Notes: generated from the letters alone by a model not told the origin. A DNA stretch of 64,000 nucleotides from Gleimia hominis (GCF_002871945.2 NZ_CP126963.1:682001-746000), one strand, 5' to 3'; positions 9,447-17,667 are shown, numbered from the stretch's first letter. Made by a program: numbers and translations.

Positions 9447-10712
9447 TTACCGCCGTGACGCTAAACGCGCCCAGTCTTCGTCAAGCGTTTGCAAGAGCTT
9501 ATTTGGCTGATCGCTCAACAGCATCTCTTGCGTGTAGTTGAACACCGGGATCGTTTTATCTATCAGCACGGACGGACCCTGGTAAAATTTAGCTTCGTTG
9601 TAGTAGTGCATTGCCCCTTGAATCCGCTCGTCCTGAGTTTGCTTCGCCCCGTCGATCGGTACGATCCCTAATTGGGACGCGTTGTACTTTTCAATTACGC
9701 CTGGGCTGTATAGGTATTCGAGGAACTGCCTTGCCTGAGCTTTGTGTTTTGACGCCTGAGGGATCCAGCCCGCTAAGTCTACGTTAACCCGAACTTTCAG
9801 GTCACTCGGATCGTTTGTCATGGGCAGAGGGAAAGTACCTAGGTTCAGATCGGGATTAGTCTTAGCGATCTCACTGAACGACCATGGGCCTTGCATCAGC
9901 ATCGCGGCCTTCCCTTTTGCAAAATTGGTATTCCCATCACCGTAGGAGCGTGAAAACGCGTCGGAGTTAGTGAAGTTATCCGCTAGGTAACGCATCTTCT
10001 TCACTGGTTGCGCGAAATCTTTTTCAAAAGAAACTTTAGAATGCGCATTCACATGCTCTCCCTCAGCCTTGAGGGCATCAAAGAACTGTAAAACGTCAAG
10101 GGAGCCGCCTACAGAATAATCAAACCACCCTTGGCCAATAGTCCACCCTTCTGCCGCGCTAAACGTACCGTAAAACGGGGTGACACCATTATCTTTAAGC
10201 TTCTGCGACACCTCAATCAGTTCATCCCACGTCTTTGGAATCTGCAGATTGTATTTTGCGAACGTGTCTTTGTTGTAGATTACTGCCGACGCCATGATTG
10301 AGTACGGAAGTGCACTCACCCGCCCTTCGCACTCGCCGTACTGCTTCATGAGGGGCGTGAGGTCTGGGTTAATCTTGGCGGTGGGCGCGAAATCGGACAA
10401 GTCTGAAAGGGTGCACCGCTCCACGAACCGCGCTGTTTCCATGTTGTAGTTAGCAAGTGCAACATCGGGCGGGTTTCCTCGCACAAAACTGGCTGACATT
10501 GGGTCTACCCCGGACGTGTCCATCACAACAGTCACGTACTTGTGGGCATTGTTGTAGTCCGCTACCACTTGGTGCATAAACGGAATCGCTTCGCGTTTAC
10601 TAAAAACAAAATTCAAACGCGTGTGCCCACTATCCGAGCATGCCGACAGTGGCAGCGCGAGTGCTACACACGCGATTGCTGTGCACAAATACCGCCAGGC
10701 TCTTTTTCGCAT
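9447..10712 (-). CDS. Sugar ABC transporter substrate-binding lipoprotein
   Basis: The 421-residue family 1 extracellular solute-binding protein has a lipoprotein signal: basic MRKR, a hydrophobic stretch and the lipobox LSAC with Cys25 as the lipidated residue. After cleavage it should sit on the outer face of the membrane and deliver an oligosaccharide to the two permeases. The frame is open to 10739, but the ATG at 10712 has GAAAGG at a good distance and gives a proper signal peptide. The adjacent alpha-glucosidase suggests an alpha-glucoside ligand (inference). The 170 bases upstream of the gene contain no regulator gene and no obvious operator. Confidence 0.88.
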   Translation of the reverse strand: MRKRAWRYLCTAIACVALALPLSACSDSGHTRLNFVFSKREAIPFMHQVVADYNNAHKYVTVVMDTSGVDPMSASFVRGNPPDVALANYNMETARFVERCTLSDLSDFAPTAKINPDLTPLMKQYGECEGRVSALPYSIMASAVIYNKDTFAKYNLQIPKTWDELIEVSQKLKDNGVTPFYGTFSAAEGWTIGQGWFDYSVGGSLDVLQFFDALKAEGEHVNAHSKVSFEKDFAQPVKKMRYLADNFTNSDAFSRSYGDGNTNFAKGKAAMLMQGPWSFSEIAKTNPDLNLGTFPLPMTNDPSDLKVRVNVDLAGWIPQASKHKAQARQFLEYLYSPGVIEKYNASQLGIVPIDGAKQTQDERIQGAMHYYNEAKFYQGPSVLIDKTIPVFNYTQEMLLSDQPNKLLQTLDEDWARLASRR

Positions 10713-10913
10713 AACTAATGCCTTTCGTAGGGTTAACAACCGCGAAACTAGTTACTTCCCTATCTGATCGACTCTGATACGCACACTATTTTAAGCCTAT
10801 TTCGGTAAGAAGGCTTGTTCGAAAAGCAATCAAATAAGTCACGGTAAATAAGTAAATCACTCAGCACCGAGGAACTGTTCGTCTATTTGACACGATCTGC
10901 ATCCAAAATTGAG

Positions 10914-10987
<74 letters not shown>

Positions 10988-11144
10988 AAGTTGCTTTCGC
11001 AACGGGTTTTAGTTTAGCCCACCCAGTAGGCGTAATGCCAATCCATTTCCCACGTGCGAAAGCGACTTTAGTTACATGCAAATAATCTGCCCAAAGTTCC
11101 AGGCATGCGAGCACAGGTTCTGTGGCCAGTACGTCTAACCATAG

Positions 11145-12251
11145 TTATTTTGCTTGTGTCAGAGCCGCCTGGACGTTCTCCAGCAGTTCATTCCAAGCGA
11201 CCTCGAATTTCTTGACTCCCTCATCGAGCAGCTGCGCTGCAACCGCGTCGAAGTCAATCCCGAGTTCAGCGAGCATCTCGAAATACTGGTGCGATTGCTG
11301 GTAATGCATAGTGACCGCATCCGCGTGAACTTGCGATTGTTCCGCTGCAGCACGCAAGGTGGCTTCTGGCATTGTGTTTACGGTATCTTGAACCGCTAAC
11401 TCATCCACATAGAGCGTGTCTGGCAGCTTCGGGTCTTTTACCCCTGTCGAAGCCCACAGCGGCCGCTGCCGATTAGCGCCCGCCGCGGTGAGTGCCTTCC
11501 ACCGGTCTGAGGTCAGCGAGTTCTCGTATTCCTCGTAGGCCAACCGAGCGTTAGCCACTCCGAGGCGCGAACGTAGATTTGCGGCCTGAGGCGTTCCTAA
11601 TGCGTCGAGCTTTGCGTCAACCAGTGTGTCGACGCGGGAAACGAAAAACGACGCCACGGAGTGGATTTGCGTAATCTCAACACCCCGCTCAAGCGCGGTT
11701 TCCAGACCCTGCATGTACGCGTCAATTACCTTGCGGTACTGTGGTACGGAAAAAATGAGCGTCACGTTCACGCTGATTCCCCGGGCAGTAGCCTCGGTAA
11801 CTGCCGGCAGCGAGGCCTCGGTGGCAGGAATCTTAATCATCGTGTTCGGACGGTCAACCCGATCCCATAGCAACTGCGCCTGCTCGATTGTCTCGGTAGT
11901 CTTCGCAGCAAAACGCGGGTCAACCTCAATAGACACTCGGCCATCCTGCCCGCCGGTACGTTCCCAAATTGGCGTTAACACGTCTGCAGCTTTTCGCACA
12001 TCGTCGATGATCATTGCGAAGATAGCATCCTCTACCGTCGCATCTGCCGCAGCAAGCTCGCGCACCTGCTCAGTGTAGTCTTCCCCTTTCCCAATTGCCT
12101 TAGAAAAGATAGCGGGATTAGTGGTAACCCCTACTACGTAATCCTTATCTATGCGCTCTTGCAAATCCCCAGTTCGTAAACGTTTACGAGATAGATCGTC
12201 CAGCCATATGGATACGCCTAGCTCTGACAGTCGCTTCAGATTCTCAGACAT
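11145..12251 (-). CDS. tal: Transaldolase
   Basis: The 368-residue enzyme of the non-oxidative pentose phosphate pathway transfers a dihydroxyacetone unit between sugar phosphates. Length and sequence fit the actinobacterial subfamily: SIWLDDLSR near residues 14-22, GVTTNPAIF (41-49), the Schiff-base lysine in NTMIKIPAT (Lys140), and SVNVTLIFS. The ATG at 12251 has GAGGAGG upstream; nine extra upstream codons in the frame look spurious. Transketolase is encoded far away (28 kb) in this window, so the usual tkt-tal pairing is broken here. Confidence 0.92.
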   Translation of the reverse strand: MSENLKRLSELGVSIWLDDLSRKRLRTGDLQERIDKDYVVGVTTNPAIFSKAIGKGEDYTEQVRELAAADATVEDAIFAMIIDDVRKAADVLTPIWERTGGQDGRVSIEVDPRFAAKTTETIEQAQLLWDRVDRPNTMIKIPATEASLPAVTEATARGISVNVTLIFSVPQYRKVIDAYMQGLETALERGVEITQIHSVASFFVSRVDTLVDAKLDALGTPQAANLRSRLGVANARLAYEEYENSLTSDRWKALTAAGANRQRPLWASTGVKDPKLPDTLYVDELAVQDTVNTMPEATLRAAAEQSQVHADAVTMHYQQSHQYFEMLAELGIDFDAVAAQLLDEGVKKFEVAWNELLENVQAALTQAK

Positions 12252-12449
12252 GGTAATGAACCCTCCTCGGCACACCAATTAACATCAGTCGTGTTGAGTC
12301 TAACAAGACTGCTGTGAATTTGTAGGTTATGTGTAAACAGCGGATTCCCTACGATGCGGTTGTTGATACGTTCTTACGCTGCCCTTTGGTGGGTGCCAGG
12401 TGGGTGCATTTAGATTTGGACTGGGGGCAACACTGTGTGACCTGGAGTT

Positions 12450-12779
12450 TTACCCGAAAAAGATGGGGTCGCCGCAGTTCTCGATATAGTCCAGCAGGTC
12501 ATCAACGAGCGGCGAGAGCTCGATGTCGTAGGCGTGGAATTTCAAGTGGCGGTCTCGCCAATACAGGCACCAGAGTTTCGTGGATTTGGTGTAACGCAAA
12601 CGAGCTATCGGGAAGCGAGTGGGTTCGCCTTGCCCATCCCATGATGGGCGCACTTCGACGATGGTGACATGCCAGTCAGTAACGTCGGCTTCGACCTTGA
12701 GTTGGTTCCACAGGTGTTTGGGTACGCGGGCACCGCACCAACGGCGGATGCGGGCGAGATCGAGTTCGGGAAGAGCCAT
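12450..12779 (-). CDS. DUF3024 domain protein
   Basis: The 109-residue protein matches the DUF3024 family over its full length: ALPELDLARIRRWC at the start, HVTIVEVRPSWDGQGEPTRF, ARLRYTKST, LYWRDR and an ending DDLLDYIENCGDPIFFG. Its function is unknown. The ATG at 12779 fits the family's usual N-terminus. An in-frame ATG at 12830 adds 17 residues and overlaps the stop of a recombinase fragment as ATGA, so translation may start there by coupling. A decayed second copy lies at about 21.34 kb on the other strand. The protein marks the left end of the accessory island. Confidence 0.8.
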   Translation of the reverse strand: MALPELDLARIRRWCGARVPKHLWNQLKVEADVTDWHVTIVEVRPSWDGQGEPTRFPIARLRYTKSTKLWCLYWRDRHLKFHAYDIELSPLVDDLLDYIENCGDPIFFG

Positions 12780-12826
12780 ACCCTCAACGCTACTGTGCGT
12801 CGAGGGTGTCCTGGCGGAAGCCGGTG

Positions 12827-12940
12827 TCATACGTCGATCGTGGTGCCGTCTTTGAACGTGAAGCTGATCGCCCCGTCGGCTTCGATGGTGGCGTGGTCGA
12901 TGAGGACGTGCCAGATGCGCGGGCTGAACTCTAATAGATC
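12827..12940 (-). pseudogene. C-terminal scrap of a serine recombinase-like protein
   Basis: A minus-strand frame with no start codon reads LLEFSPRIWHVLIDHATIEADGAISFTFKDGTTIDV and then TGA. From memory, this resembles the extreme C-terminus of large site-specific serine recombinases of actinobacterial and firmicute mobile elements (W..LVDHATV......FTFKDGT). The TGA overlaps an ATG that is in frame with the DUF3024 gene. The rest of the recombinase is missing; upstream the frame runs into the tail of the truncated YcaO gene. The assignment rests on a short match. Confidence 0.55.
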
Positions 12941-13719
12941 ATCCTCTTGCTGGTGTTGTTGAGTTCGTTGAGGTAGCGATGCATGGCAGCGTGCATGCCT
13001 TGTTTATCGGCGATTTCAGCGACGATTTCTTCGAGGGGGGTAGTGGCAAGGCCACCAGAACTCGATACGCCAATCCGCGCCTCACCAGACTGACGAATAT
13101 AGAATAGGTGTACAAGCTGTGACGGAACGTATATTTGCTCGTCCGTCAGGAGGTTCGTTCCACGTATCCACAGGAGTTTGGCGTCATTACGCCATTCTTC
13201 GCAGAGGAAGTTTCTATCCTCGAACTGTTCAGGAGCGAAGAGCCGAATATCGCCGGGACCGATGAACTTCTCTCCTGCGCGTTCGATTTCGTCCGCCGAC
13301 GCCCATCTTTCAATCGCGTCTGTTTGCGACGTGATCGACGAAAACGCCCCGATCATACTCTCAATAGCCTCCCCGAGGGACAACAGAACTGAATCCTCGA
13401 TTGTTAGGCCCTTCCCACCGCCGTAAATATCTCTATCCAACCCGGATGGTAGCGCAGGTAGCCCAATAATGCATTGCAACACGTGATCGAGTGACATCGC
13501 TGTTGCTGAGCCCTGATAGCCGTAGAAACCGATTCCTGGGCGAAGCGAACTTAAGACCGTCCTCACCTCACCAAATGGACTATATGCGTCCAGCATATCC
13601 ATAATGGAACGCCATTCTTGGTTCGTATGCGAAACGCCGAGCCAGGGAATATCCCTGTTATATTCCTTAATTGTTAGCCGCGAAGATTCCTTCATCTTTA
13701 GGGGAGATGTTGCGGGCAT
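12931..13719 (-). pseudogene. YcaO cyclodehydratase-like protein, C-terminally truncated
   Basis: YcaO proteins use ATP to turn Cys, Ser and Thr of a precursor peptide into azolines. The frame has 262 residues, of which about the first 228 resemble the N-terminal and middle part of azole-peptide YcaO proteins (SagD type). Visible features are GGGKGLTIEDSVLLSLGEAIE (100-120), carrying the Glu residues that bind Mg-ATP (E108, E117, E120), then RGTNLL (186-191), VPSQLV and SSSGGLATT. In the family GLA..T is followed by the LYE(V/I)IERD helix and a proline-rich C-terminus. Here an unrelated tail of about 34 residues follows and ends at 12931 against a recombinase scrap. The ATG at 13719 has GGAG five bases upstream and lies two bases after the permease stop. 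Full-length members have about 400 residues or more, so activity is doubtful. Confidence 0.7.
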
Positions 13720-13721
13720 GG

Positions 13722-14498
13722 TTACTCCGTTCTGCGCCAATTTTTGAGGCCGATCAAGACTAAAACGAGTGATACGACTAGGGTGATTGTAATCTTCCAT
13801 GCTCCACCTTTAGGGAAAGGAGAATTGGTATATACAGCTACGAGAGCGTCAAACCAAATTTTCAGAGGGTTCCATTCGAGAATGTTCTGGACCATTTTGG
13901 GCAAAGCGTCGAGGGGTGCGGCCGCACCAGAACCGAAAAACGTAATGAAGAAAACAGCTGCTGTCAACGCATTGATAGTCCGAGTGCCGAACGGCAGTGT
14001 ACCAAGATAGAATCCCACGCCGCACAGGAACGCAATAAATCCAAGGTTAAGCAAAATGAATAGGGGTGAAGCCACCTCCGGGCGCAATCCGTGCCGGAGC
14101 CCGACGATGGCGACGATGAAGGCCGCGGCCACTATCGTCAATGTGAGCATCGCCAAAATAATAGCTGCCCCAACATGTAGACCGGATAAGGGCAACGCCC
14201 GATACCGTTTATCGACTTGCCTCGCTCGAAGCTCAGCCACATAGATCGGAAGCCCCATCAGAAGGAGATTTGCGGCCACCGTTCCGATCAGAGATGGAAA
14301 CATCATGTCAATAAACTTAATCCGGGTATCGGGAATTAATTCTTCTGCGTAAGGTACGCCGATGAAAAGATAAATAACTAAGGGGAACGCAAGAGAAAAA
14401 AACACGGCTACAGGCTCCCTAAACAGAAGCACCAGTTCTTGGCGGTACCACACCTTGAGAATCGCGAGATGAGAACCAGCTCTATCGTGGCGTGTCAT
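13722..14498 (-). CDS. ABC-2 type transporter permease of the azole-peptide cluster
   Basis: The 258-residue membrane protein has six predicted membrane segments and resembles ABC-2 export permeases, including a loop with proline and aspartate (PLDALPKMVQNILEWNP) near residues 195-211. It overlaps the ATPase gene by ATGA, so the two are translationally coupled and should form one exporter. Its place between a putative azole-peptide precursor and a YcaO gene suggests export of the modified peptide or self-protection, like SagH/SagI in the streptolysin S operon. Only one permease is present, where the sag operon has two. Confidence 0.85.
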   Translation of the reverse strand: MTRHDRAGSHLAILKVWYRQELVLLFREPVAVFFSLAFPLVIYLFIGVPYAEELIPDTRIKFIDMMFPSLIGTVAANLLLMGLPIYVAELRARQVDKRYRALPLSGLHVGAAIILAMLTLTIVAAAFIVAIVGLRHGLRPEVASPLFILLNLGFIAFLCGVGFYLGTLPFGTRTINALTAAVFFITFFGSGAAAPLDALPKMVQNILEWNPLKIWFDALVAVYTNSPFPKGGAWKITITLVVSLVLVLIGLKNWRRTE

Positions 14499-15439
14499 TG
14501 AAGCTCACCTCCTGCCGTTGCGTCCATTCCTGCGACTACTGCAAAGACGTCTTCCAGGCGGACAGGTCCCGCAAGAACGTCTGCGCCCGTGTCTTCCTCG
14601 GTGATGCGCCTGGATAGTTCTGAAATCTCCTCAGCCTCGCCAATCACGACTACAGCCGATCCGGTTCGACCGTGCTTAAGACCAGATTGCTCGACAAGCT
14701 CTTGAACGCGCCTGTTTATTTGCGTGAGGCGTAATCGGCGGTTGCCACCAAGGCTGGCAAGAACCTCGTCAACGCTACCCCTGAGTCGGATCTTTCCATG
14801 AGCCATCACGAGTAAGTCGTCCGCAAATGCCTCGGCTTCCGCCATATCGTGAGTAGATGCAAGAATCGCGCACCCCTTGGCGCTCAGTGAATGTACGAAG
14901 TCCCAAACGATGGCACGCCCCTCTGGGTCGACACCAGAGGTAGGCTCGTCAAGCACCAAAAGATATGGCCGGCCAATAGCAGCGCAAAGAATGTCGAGGC
15001 GTCGGCGCTCTCCGCCGGACAGGTTATCAACAAAGGCGTCGAGGTAGCTGTCGACACCGAGGTCGGCGGCCATGGGTTCCCAGTCACTAGGATCGGCGTA
15101 GAGACACTCGACCGCCCGGATTACTTCCTTTGTCTTAATCCTCGAAGGTAGGCCGGAGCTTTGGAGCTGTATGCCCGTATAGAATCGATGCTCGCCGCCA
15201 GGAACCACTGGAATATCCGCAATAGTTGCCAATCCTTCGCTCATCGACCGAAGTCCTACAAGCATTTCCATGGTGGTCGTCTTGCCGGATCCATTTGGCC
15301 CAACAAGGACAGTAGTCTTTCCCCCGAATAAATCAAAGGAGACCCCGTCAACGACATCGGTAGAATTATAAGTTTTTTTGACATCTACCAAAGATGCAAT
15401 TATTTTGTCAGCAAATGCTATTCTTTCTTCGCGGGTCAT
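14495..15439 (-). CDS. ABC transporter ATPase of the azole-peptide cluster
   Basis: The 314-residue ATPase is complete: Walker A GPNGSGKT (47-54), signature LSGGE (140-144), Walker B LLVLDE (160-165), and switch histidine H197 in STHDMAEAE. It resembles ATPases of drug and bacteriocin exporters. A longer frame reaches 15637, but the ATG at 15439 has GAAGG ten bases upstream and the earlier codons overlap the hairpin and the precursor gene. It is followed directly by the permease with an ATGA overlap. Its role is inferred to match SagG, the ATPase of the streptolysin S exporter. Confidence 0.88.
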   Translation of the reverse strand: MTREERIAFADKIIASLVDVKKTYNSTDVVDGVSFDLFGGKTTVLVGPNGSGKTTTMEMLVGLRSMSEGLATIADIPVVPGGEHRFYTGIQLQSSGLPSRIKTKEVIRAVECLYADPSDWEPMAADLGVDSYLDAFVDNLSGGERRRLDILCAAIGRPYLLVLDEPTSGVDPEGRAIVWDFVHSLSAKGCAILASTHDMAEAEAFADDLLVMAHGKIRLRGSVDEVLASLGGNRRLRLTQINRRVQELVEQSGLKHGRTGSAVVVIGEAEEISELSRRITEEDTGADVLAGPVRLEDVFAVVAGMDATAGGELQ

Positions 15440-15494
15440 ATTCTTTATACCTTCTATAGCTCTCATGCAATGCGAGCGCTGTATTAAGTTGTGC

Positions 15495-15528
15495 GGATGC
15501 TGGTGCGCGAAATCGTGCACCAGCATCC
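15495..15528 (-). terminator. Hairpin between the precursor gene and the ABC genes (probable attenuator)
   Basis: A perfect 12-bp inverted repeat GGATGCTGGTGC (15495-15506) / GCACCAGCATCC (15517-15528) with a 10-nt loop begins eight bases after the precursor stop codon. On the minus strand it is followed by CGCACAACTTAATA, a poor U tract. It is therefore likely to stop only part of the transcripts, leaving more precursor message than downstream message. The sag operon has a similar internal terminator after sagA. Confidence 0.65.
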
Positions 15529-15536
15529 GGCCAGCA

Positions 15537-15653
15537 TTAAAGATTGAAAATGTTGACCCAGCACCAGCAGCGGCACGAGCAGGACCAGCCACCCGGAGCC
15601 ACAGCTGACAAGTCCGCGAAATGCTTCTCCTCAGCAATGATCGTCGAGTTCAC
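15537..15653 (-). CDS. Streptolysin S-like (LAP/TOMM) precursor peptide
   Basis: This is a 38-residue peptide. The leader, about 22 residues, ends in SAVAPGG. The core is WSCSCRCWCWVNIFNL, with four Cys and two Ser that could become azoles. The SagA precursor of streptolysin S has the same VAPGG end immediately before its Cys-rich core. I chose a GTG start at 15653 because GGAG lies six bases upstream; an ATG at 15665 adds MEII but has no ribosome binding site. The gene precedes a hairpin, an ABC exporter and a YcaO gene in the same orientation, as expected for a linear azole peptide locus. No dehydrogenase (SagB) or E1-like partner (SagC) is in the window. The product may be a cytolysin or bacteriocin (inference). 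Confidence 0.75.
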   Translation of the reverse strand: MNSTIIAEEKHFADLSAVAPGGWSCSCRCWCWVNIFNL

Positions 15654-15678
15654 AATAATCTCCATCCGAATGTGCGAA

Positions 15679-15723
15679 GTGTGAATTGGGTGAAATACTA
15701 GGATTTTATGATTCAATTCACAC
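15679..15723 (-). promoter_or_regulatory. 10-bp inverted repeat flanking the precursor promoter region
   Basis: GTGTGAATTG (15679-15688) and CAATTCACAC (15714-15723) are exact reverse complements separated by 25 AT-rich bases, starting 26 bases before the precursor start codon. The spacer holds -10-like sequence on the minus strand (CATAAAAT, TAGTAT). It could be a two-site operator for a dimeric regulator or a stem in the leader RNA. No regulator gene lies beside it. Confidence 0.45.
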
Positions 15724-15728
15724 AAGAA

Positions 15729-16040
15729 CTATTCAAAGCGACACCTGACCCGTTTGTCAATACCTGTAGTGGTGTATCCGTCGGTGATCTCGAGGCGGTT
15801 GGACCCGGTCTCCTTCCCTGCGTCAATGGTGTCTCCGTTGATGATGCTGGTGGCGGTGTTGTGGCATTGGGCGAGGATGTCCAGGCCGAAATCGCGGCGC
15901 TCTTCGATCCACTCGTCGTTCTGCTCGGCTAGGACGCGCCTACTGGGTGGATAAGGGCTTGTCGGCGGAGGAAAGACGCCGGCGGCGTCGGCACTGCGCC
16001 TGATCTCGCGGTTGATGCGCTCGTTGGGGGTCTTGTGTAG
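15729..16040 (-). pseudogene. IS256-family transposase remnant (C-terminal part)
   Basis: A minus-strand frame reads TPNERINREIRRSADAAGVFP followed by RVLAEQNDEWIEERRDFGLDIL. These match the C-terminal region of actinobacterial IS256/Mutator transposases, where N.ERLN.EIRRRTD..GIFP is followed by VGAVLAEQ.DEW.E.RRY.GLD. The few residues between the two blocks (PPTSPYPPSR) do not fit and suggest a local frameshift or deletion. The DDE catalytic part and both IS ends are absent. It lies between the phage portal remnant and the azole-peptide promoter. Confidence 0.65.
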
Positions 16041-16096
16041 GGATGGCTGCCTGCCTTGGACTATTGAGCAGAGGCAGTGTTTAGTTGAGTGTCGCG

Positions 16097-16450
16097 TCAA
16101 GTGGGGTCCCGGGTACCGGGATGAACACGCTGGTGGCCAATTACTTGAGCAGGGAAATGAGTTCGATTTCTGACACACGTGGTCGGTGCGCTAGCAAAAT
16201 CGGAGCCATCTGTCGTAGCCTTCACCTTCGCACCATCAGCGCTCTGCTGGTAGACGTATAGTGGTAGCCCAGCAATCGCCTCCGCAAGGATGCGCACGCA
16301 CGTATACACCGCCGTCATCTGCATCGCGCTGCGTTCCGTAACCGCACGCCACGACGAGGTCGTCCCGTAAAAGAACGAATAGCCAGGCCCAATCAAATGA
16401 TCGGACGCTTCCCGTTTCGATTCGCCACGCAGCCAAGCAAGAAAACCCAT
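16097..16450 (-). pseudogene. Phage portal protein, N-terminal fragment
   Basis: The frame begins MGFLAWLRGESKRE and continues GYSFFYGTTSS and VTERSAMQMTAVYTCVRILAEAIAGLPLYVY, the conserved N-terminus of HK97-type phage portal proteins. After about residue 78 (near 16217) homology stops and about 40 unrelated residues follow, whereas a whole portal has about 400. The first codons, with an AGGGG ribosome binding site, are duplicated almost exactly at 17.74-17.80 kb. It belongs to the decayed prophage that also left the terminase, methyltransferase and HNH remnants. Confidence 0.7.
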
Positions 16451-16468
16451 CTTCATCCCCTAAAAGAA
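16413..16468 (-). repeat. 56-bp direct repeat, copy 1 (portal gene start)
   Basis: This copy matches 17741-17796 at 55 of 56 positions. It covers the ribosome binding site and first codons of the portal gene. The two copies bracket the EEP-fold gene at 16526-17554. Confidence 0.85.
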
Positions 16469-16525
16469 TCAGAGTTATAGAAACATATGTGCCAAAAGTG
16501 TCAGGCATTATGAAGATTGTCTGTT

Positions 16526-17554
16526 CTATGTTGTGGTTCGACAGGAGATAAAACTGACTAAGGCTATGTGGTCTGATGTTTGGACTTCATAGTACTGCGA
16601 CGCTTTGACTTTGCAGATTTCTGACACCAGGATGTGATCAATGTGGGCTCTCAACACACTCGGGGCGCTTTTAGGCCAAGTGCCGCCAAAAATGCTGGGT
16701 TTGCTGTCGGTGTAGCCAGAAAGCTCGGCTAAAGAACCATGATAGATCTGTGCATTAAAATCTCCCGCGATGATGACACGATCTCCTGAACGCTCAGAAG
16801 CATATTGCTGTATCCGTTGCAGGTCATTTCGCCATGTCTGCATTAGCCCGGGAAGTGGAGGCGCTGTGTGAATACCGATGATCACTGGCAAATCAGACTT
16901 GGCATAGCGCGGGGTCAGGACGATGGAGCCGAACGTGGCCAGATCCCCCTCTTTGGCCGTATATTCACCCAAAGATTTCTTCACAATGACCGTCACAGGG
17001 GCTATCTCACCATGAGAGTGTGAAGTGAAAAGAGAATAGTTTTCCGGGGCGTTGCCTGACTGACGCAGCAGGTCAGTCAATCTAGTCCCGCTCGGCGTGG
17101 CGTAATCGCCCAGTTCAGGTAAAACGAAAACATCCGGATCAAATTGGTTGATCATGTCACTAAACTGCTCTGGATCCCCGCTATTAAGTGCGTTCCATTC
17201 CAGAACTGTGACGTTATTTTGATTTGTCAAAGATGAAGTCTTACTGCCGGATCCATAAAATAACAATGAGCCATACAACAAGGCTGTAGCACAAACGCCC
17301 AGCCAAAAAACAATCCAGAATCTGCTGACACTACCCGTCAGACCTCTGCGCAACGCCACTACTGCAAGAGCCGCCAAACACAGGAATATTAGCCCCAGAC
17401 AAACAATGAGAGGGAAAGCGAGAAGATGGGCAACCATCGGCAAAGTAGTGGTCACTAAAGTAACACCCGCAATTGTTGCAGCGTGAGCGCTAAGAGCAAT
17501 CAATACAAGTAAGGCTAAACTTATGATCGCCGCAGTTCTTGCTAGAGTTTTCAT
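16526..17554 (-). CDS. Membrane-anchored endonuclease/exonuclease/phosphatase (EEP) family protein
   Basis: The 342-residue protein has about three membrane segments in the first ~105 residues and then an EEP (DNase I-like) domain, expected outside the membrane. Visible motifs are LEWNALN near the domain start, LPELGDY (the metal-binding Glu), GIHTAPPLPG, IIAGDFNA with the catalytic Asp and Asn, and the terminal HIDHILV and SDH pairs. Members cleave phosphodiester bonds in nucleic acids, phosphoinositides or sphingomyelin; the substrate here is unknown. The ATG at 17554 has GAAGGCGAG upstream. The gene appears intact, in contrast to its neighbours, and is bracketed by a 56-bp repeat of phage sequence. 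Confidence 0.8.
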   Translation of the reverse strand: MKTLARTAAIISLALLVLIALSAHAATIAGVTLVTTTLPMVAHLLAFPLIVCLGLIFLCLAALAVVALRRGLTGSVSRFWIVFWLGVCATALLYGSLLFYGSGSKTSSLTNQNNVTVLEWNALNSGDPEQFSDMINQFDPDVFVLPELGDYATPSGTRLTDLLRQSGNAPENYSLFTSHSHGEIAPVTVIVKKSLGEYTAKEGDLATFGSIVLTPRYAKSDLPVIIGIHTAPPLPGLMQTWRNDLQRIQQYASERSGDRVIIAGDFNAQIYHGSLAELSGYTDSKPSIFGGTWPKSAPSVLRAHIDHILVSEICKVKASQYYEVQTSDHIALVSFISCRTTT

Positions 17555-17667
17555 GCTGTTTCTCGCCTTCACACTCAATGCAAAAGCAAACTCTACTTCA
17601 AGGTAACGAGCTTTCCTGTGTCGGCCTTCACTTTACAGGTATTCGCTGCATTGTCATAGACTTTAGA

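Noticed and set aside
12329..12667. 112-codon + strand frame beside the DUF3024 gene
   Set aside because: Most of it is antisense to DUF3024. The free part (12329-12449) shows no ribosome binding site or family I recognise.
13720..13800. Upstream extension of the YcaO frame to 13800
   Set aside because: It overlaps the permease end; the ATG at 13719 has a good ribosome binding site directly after the permease stop codon.
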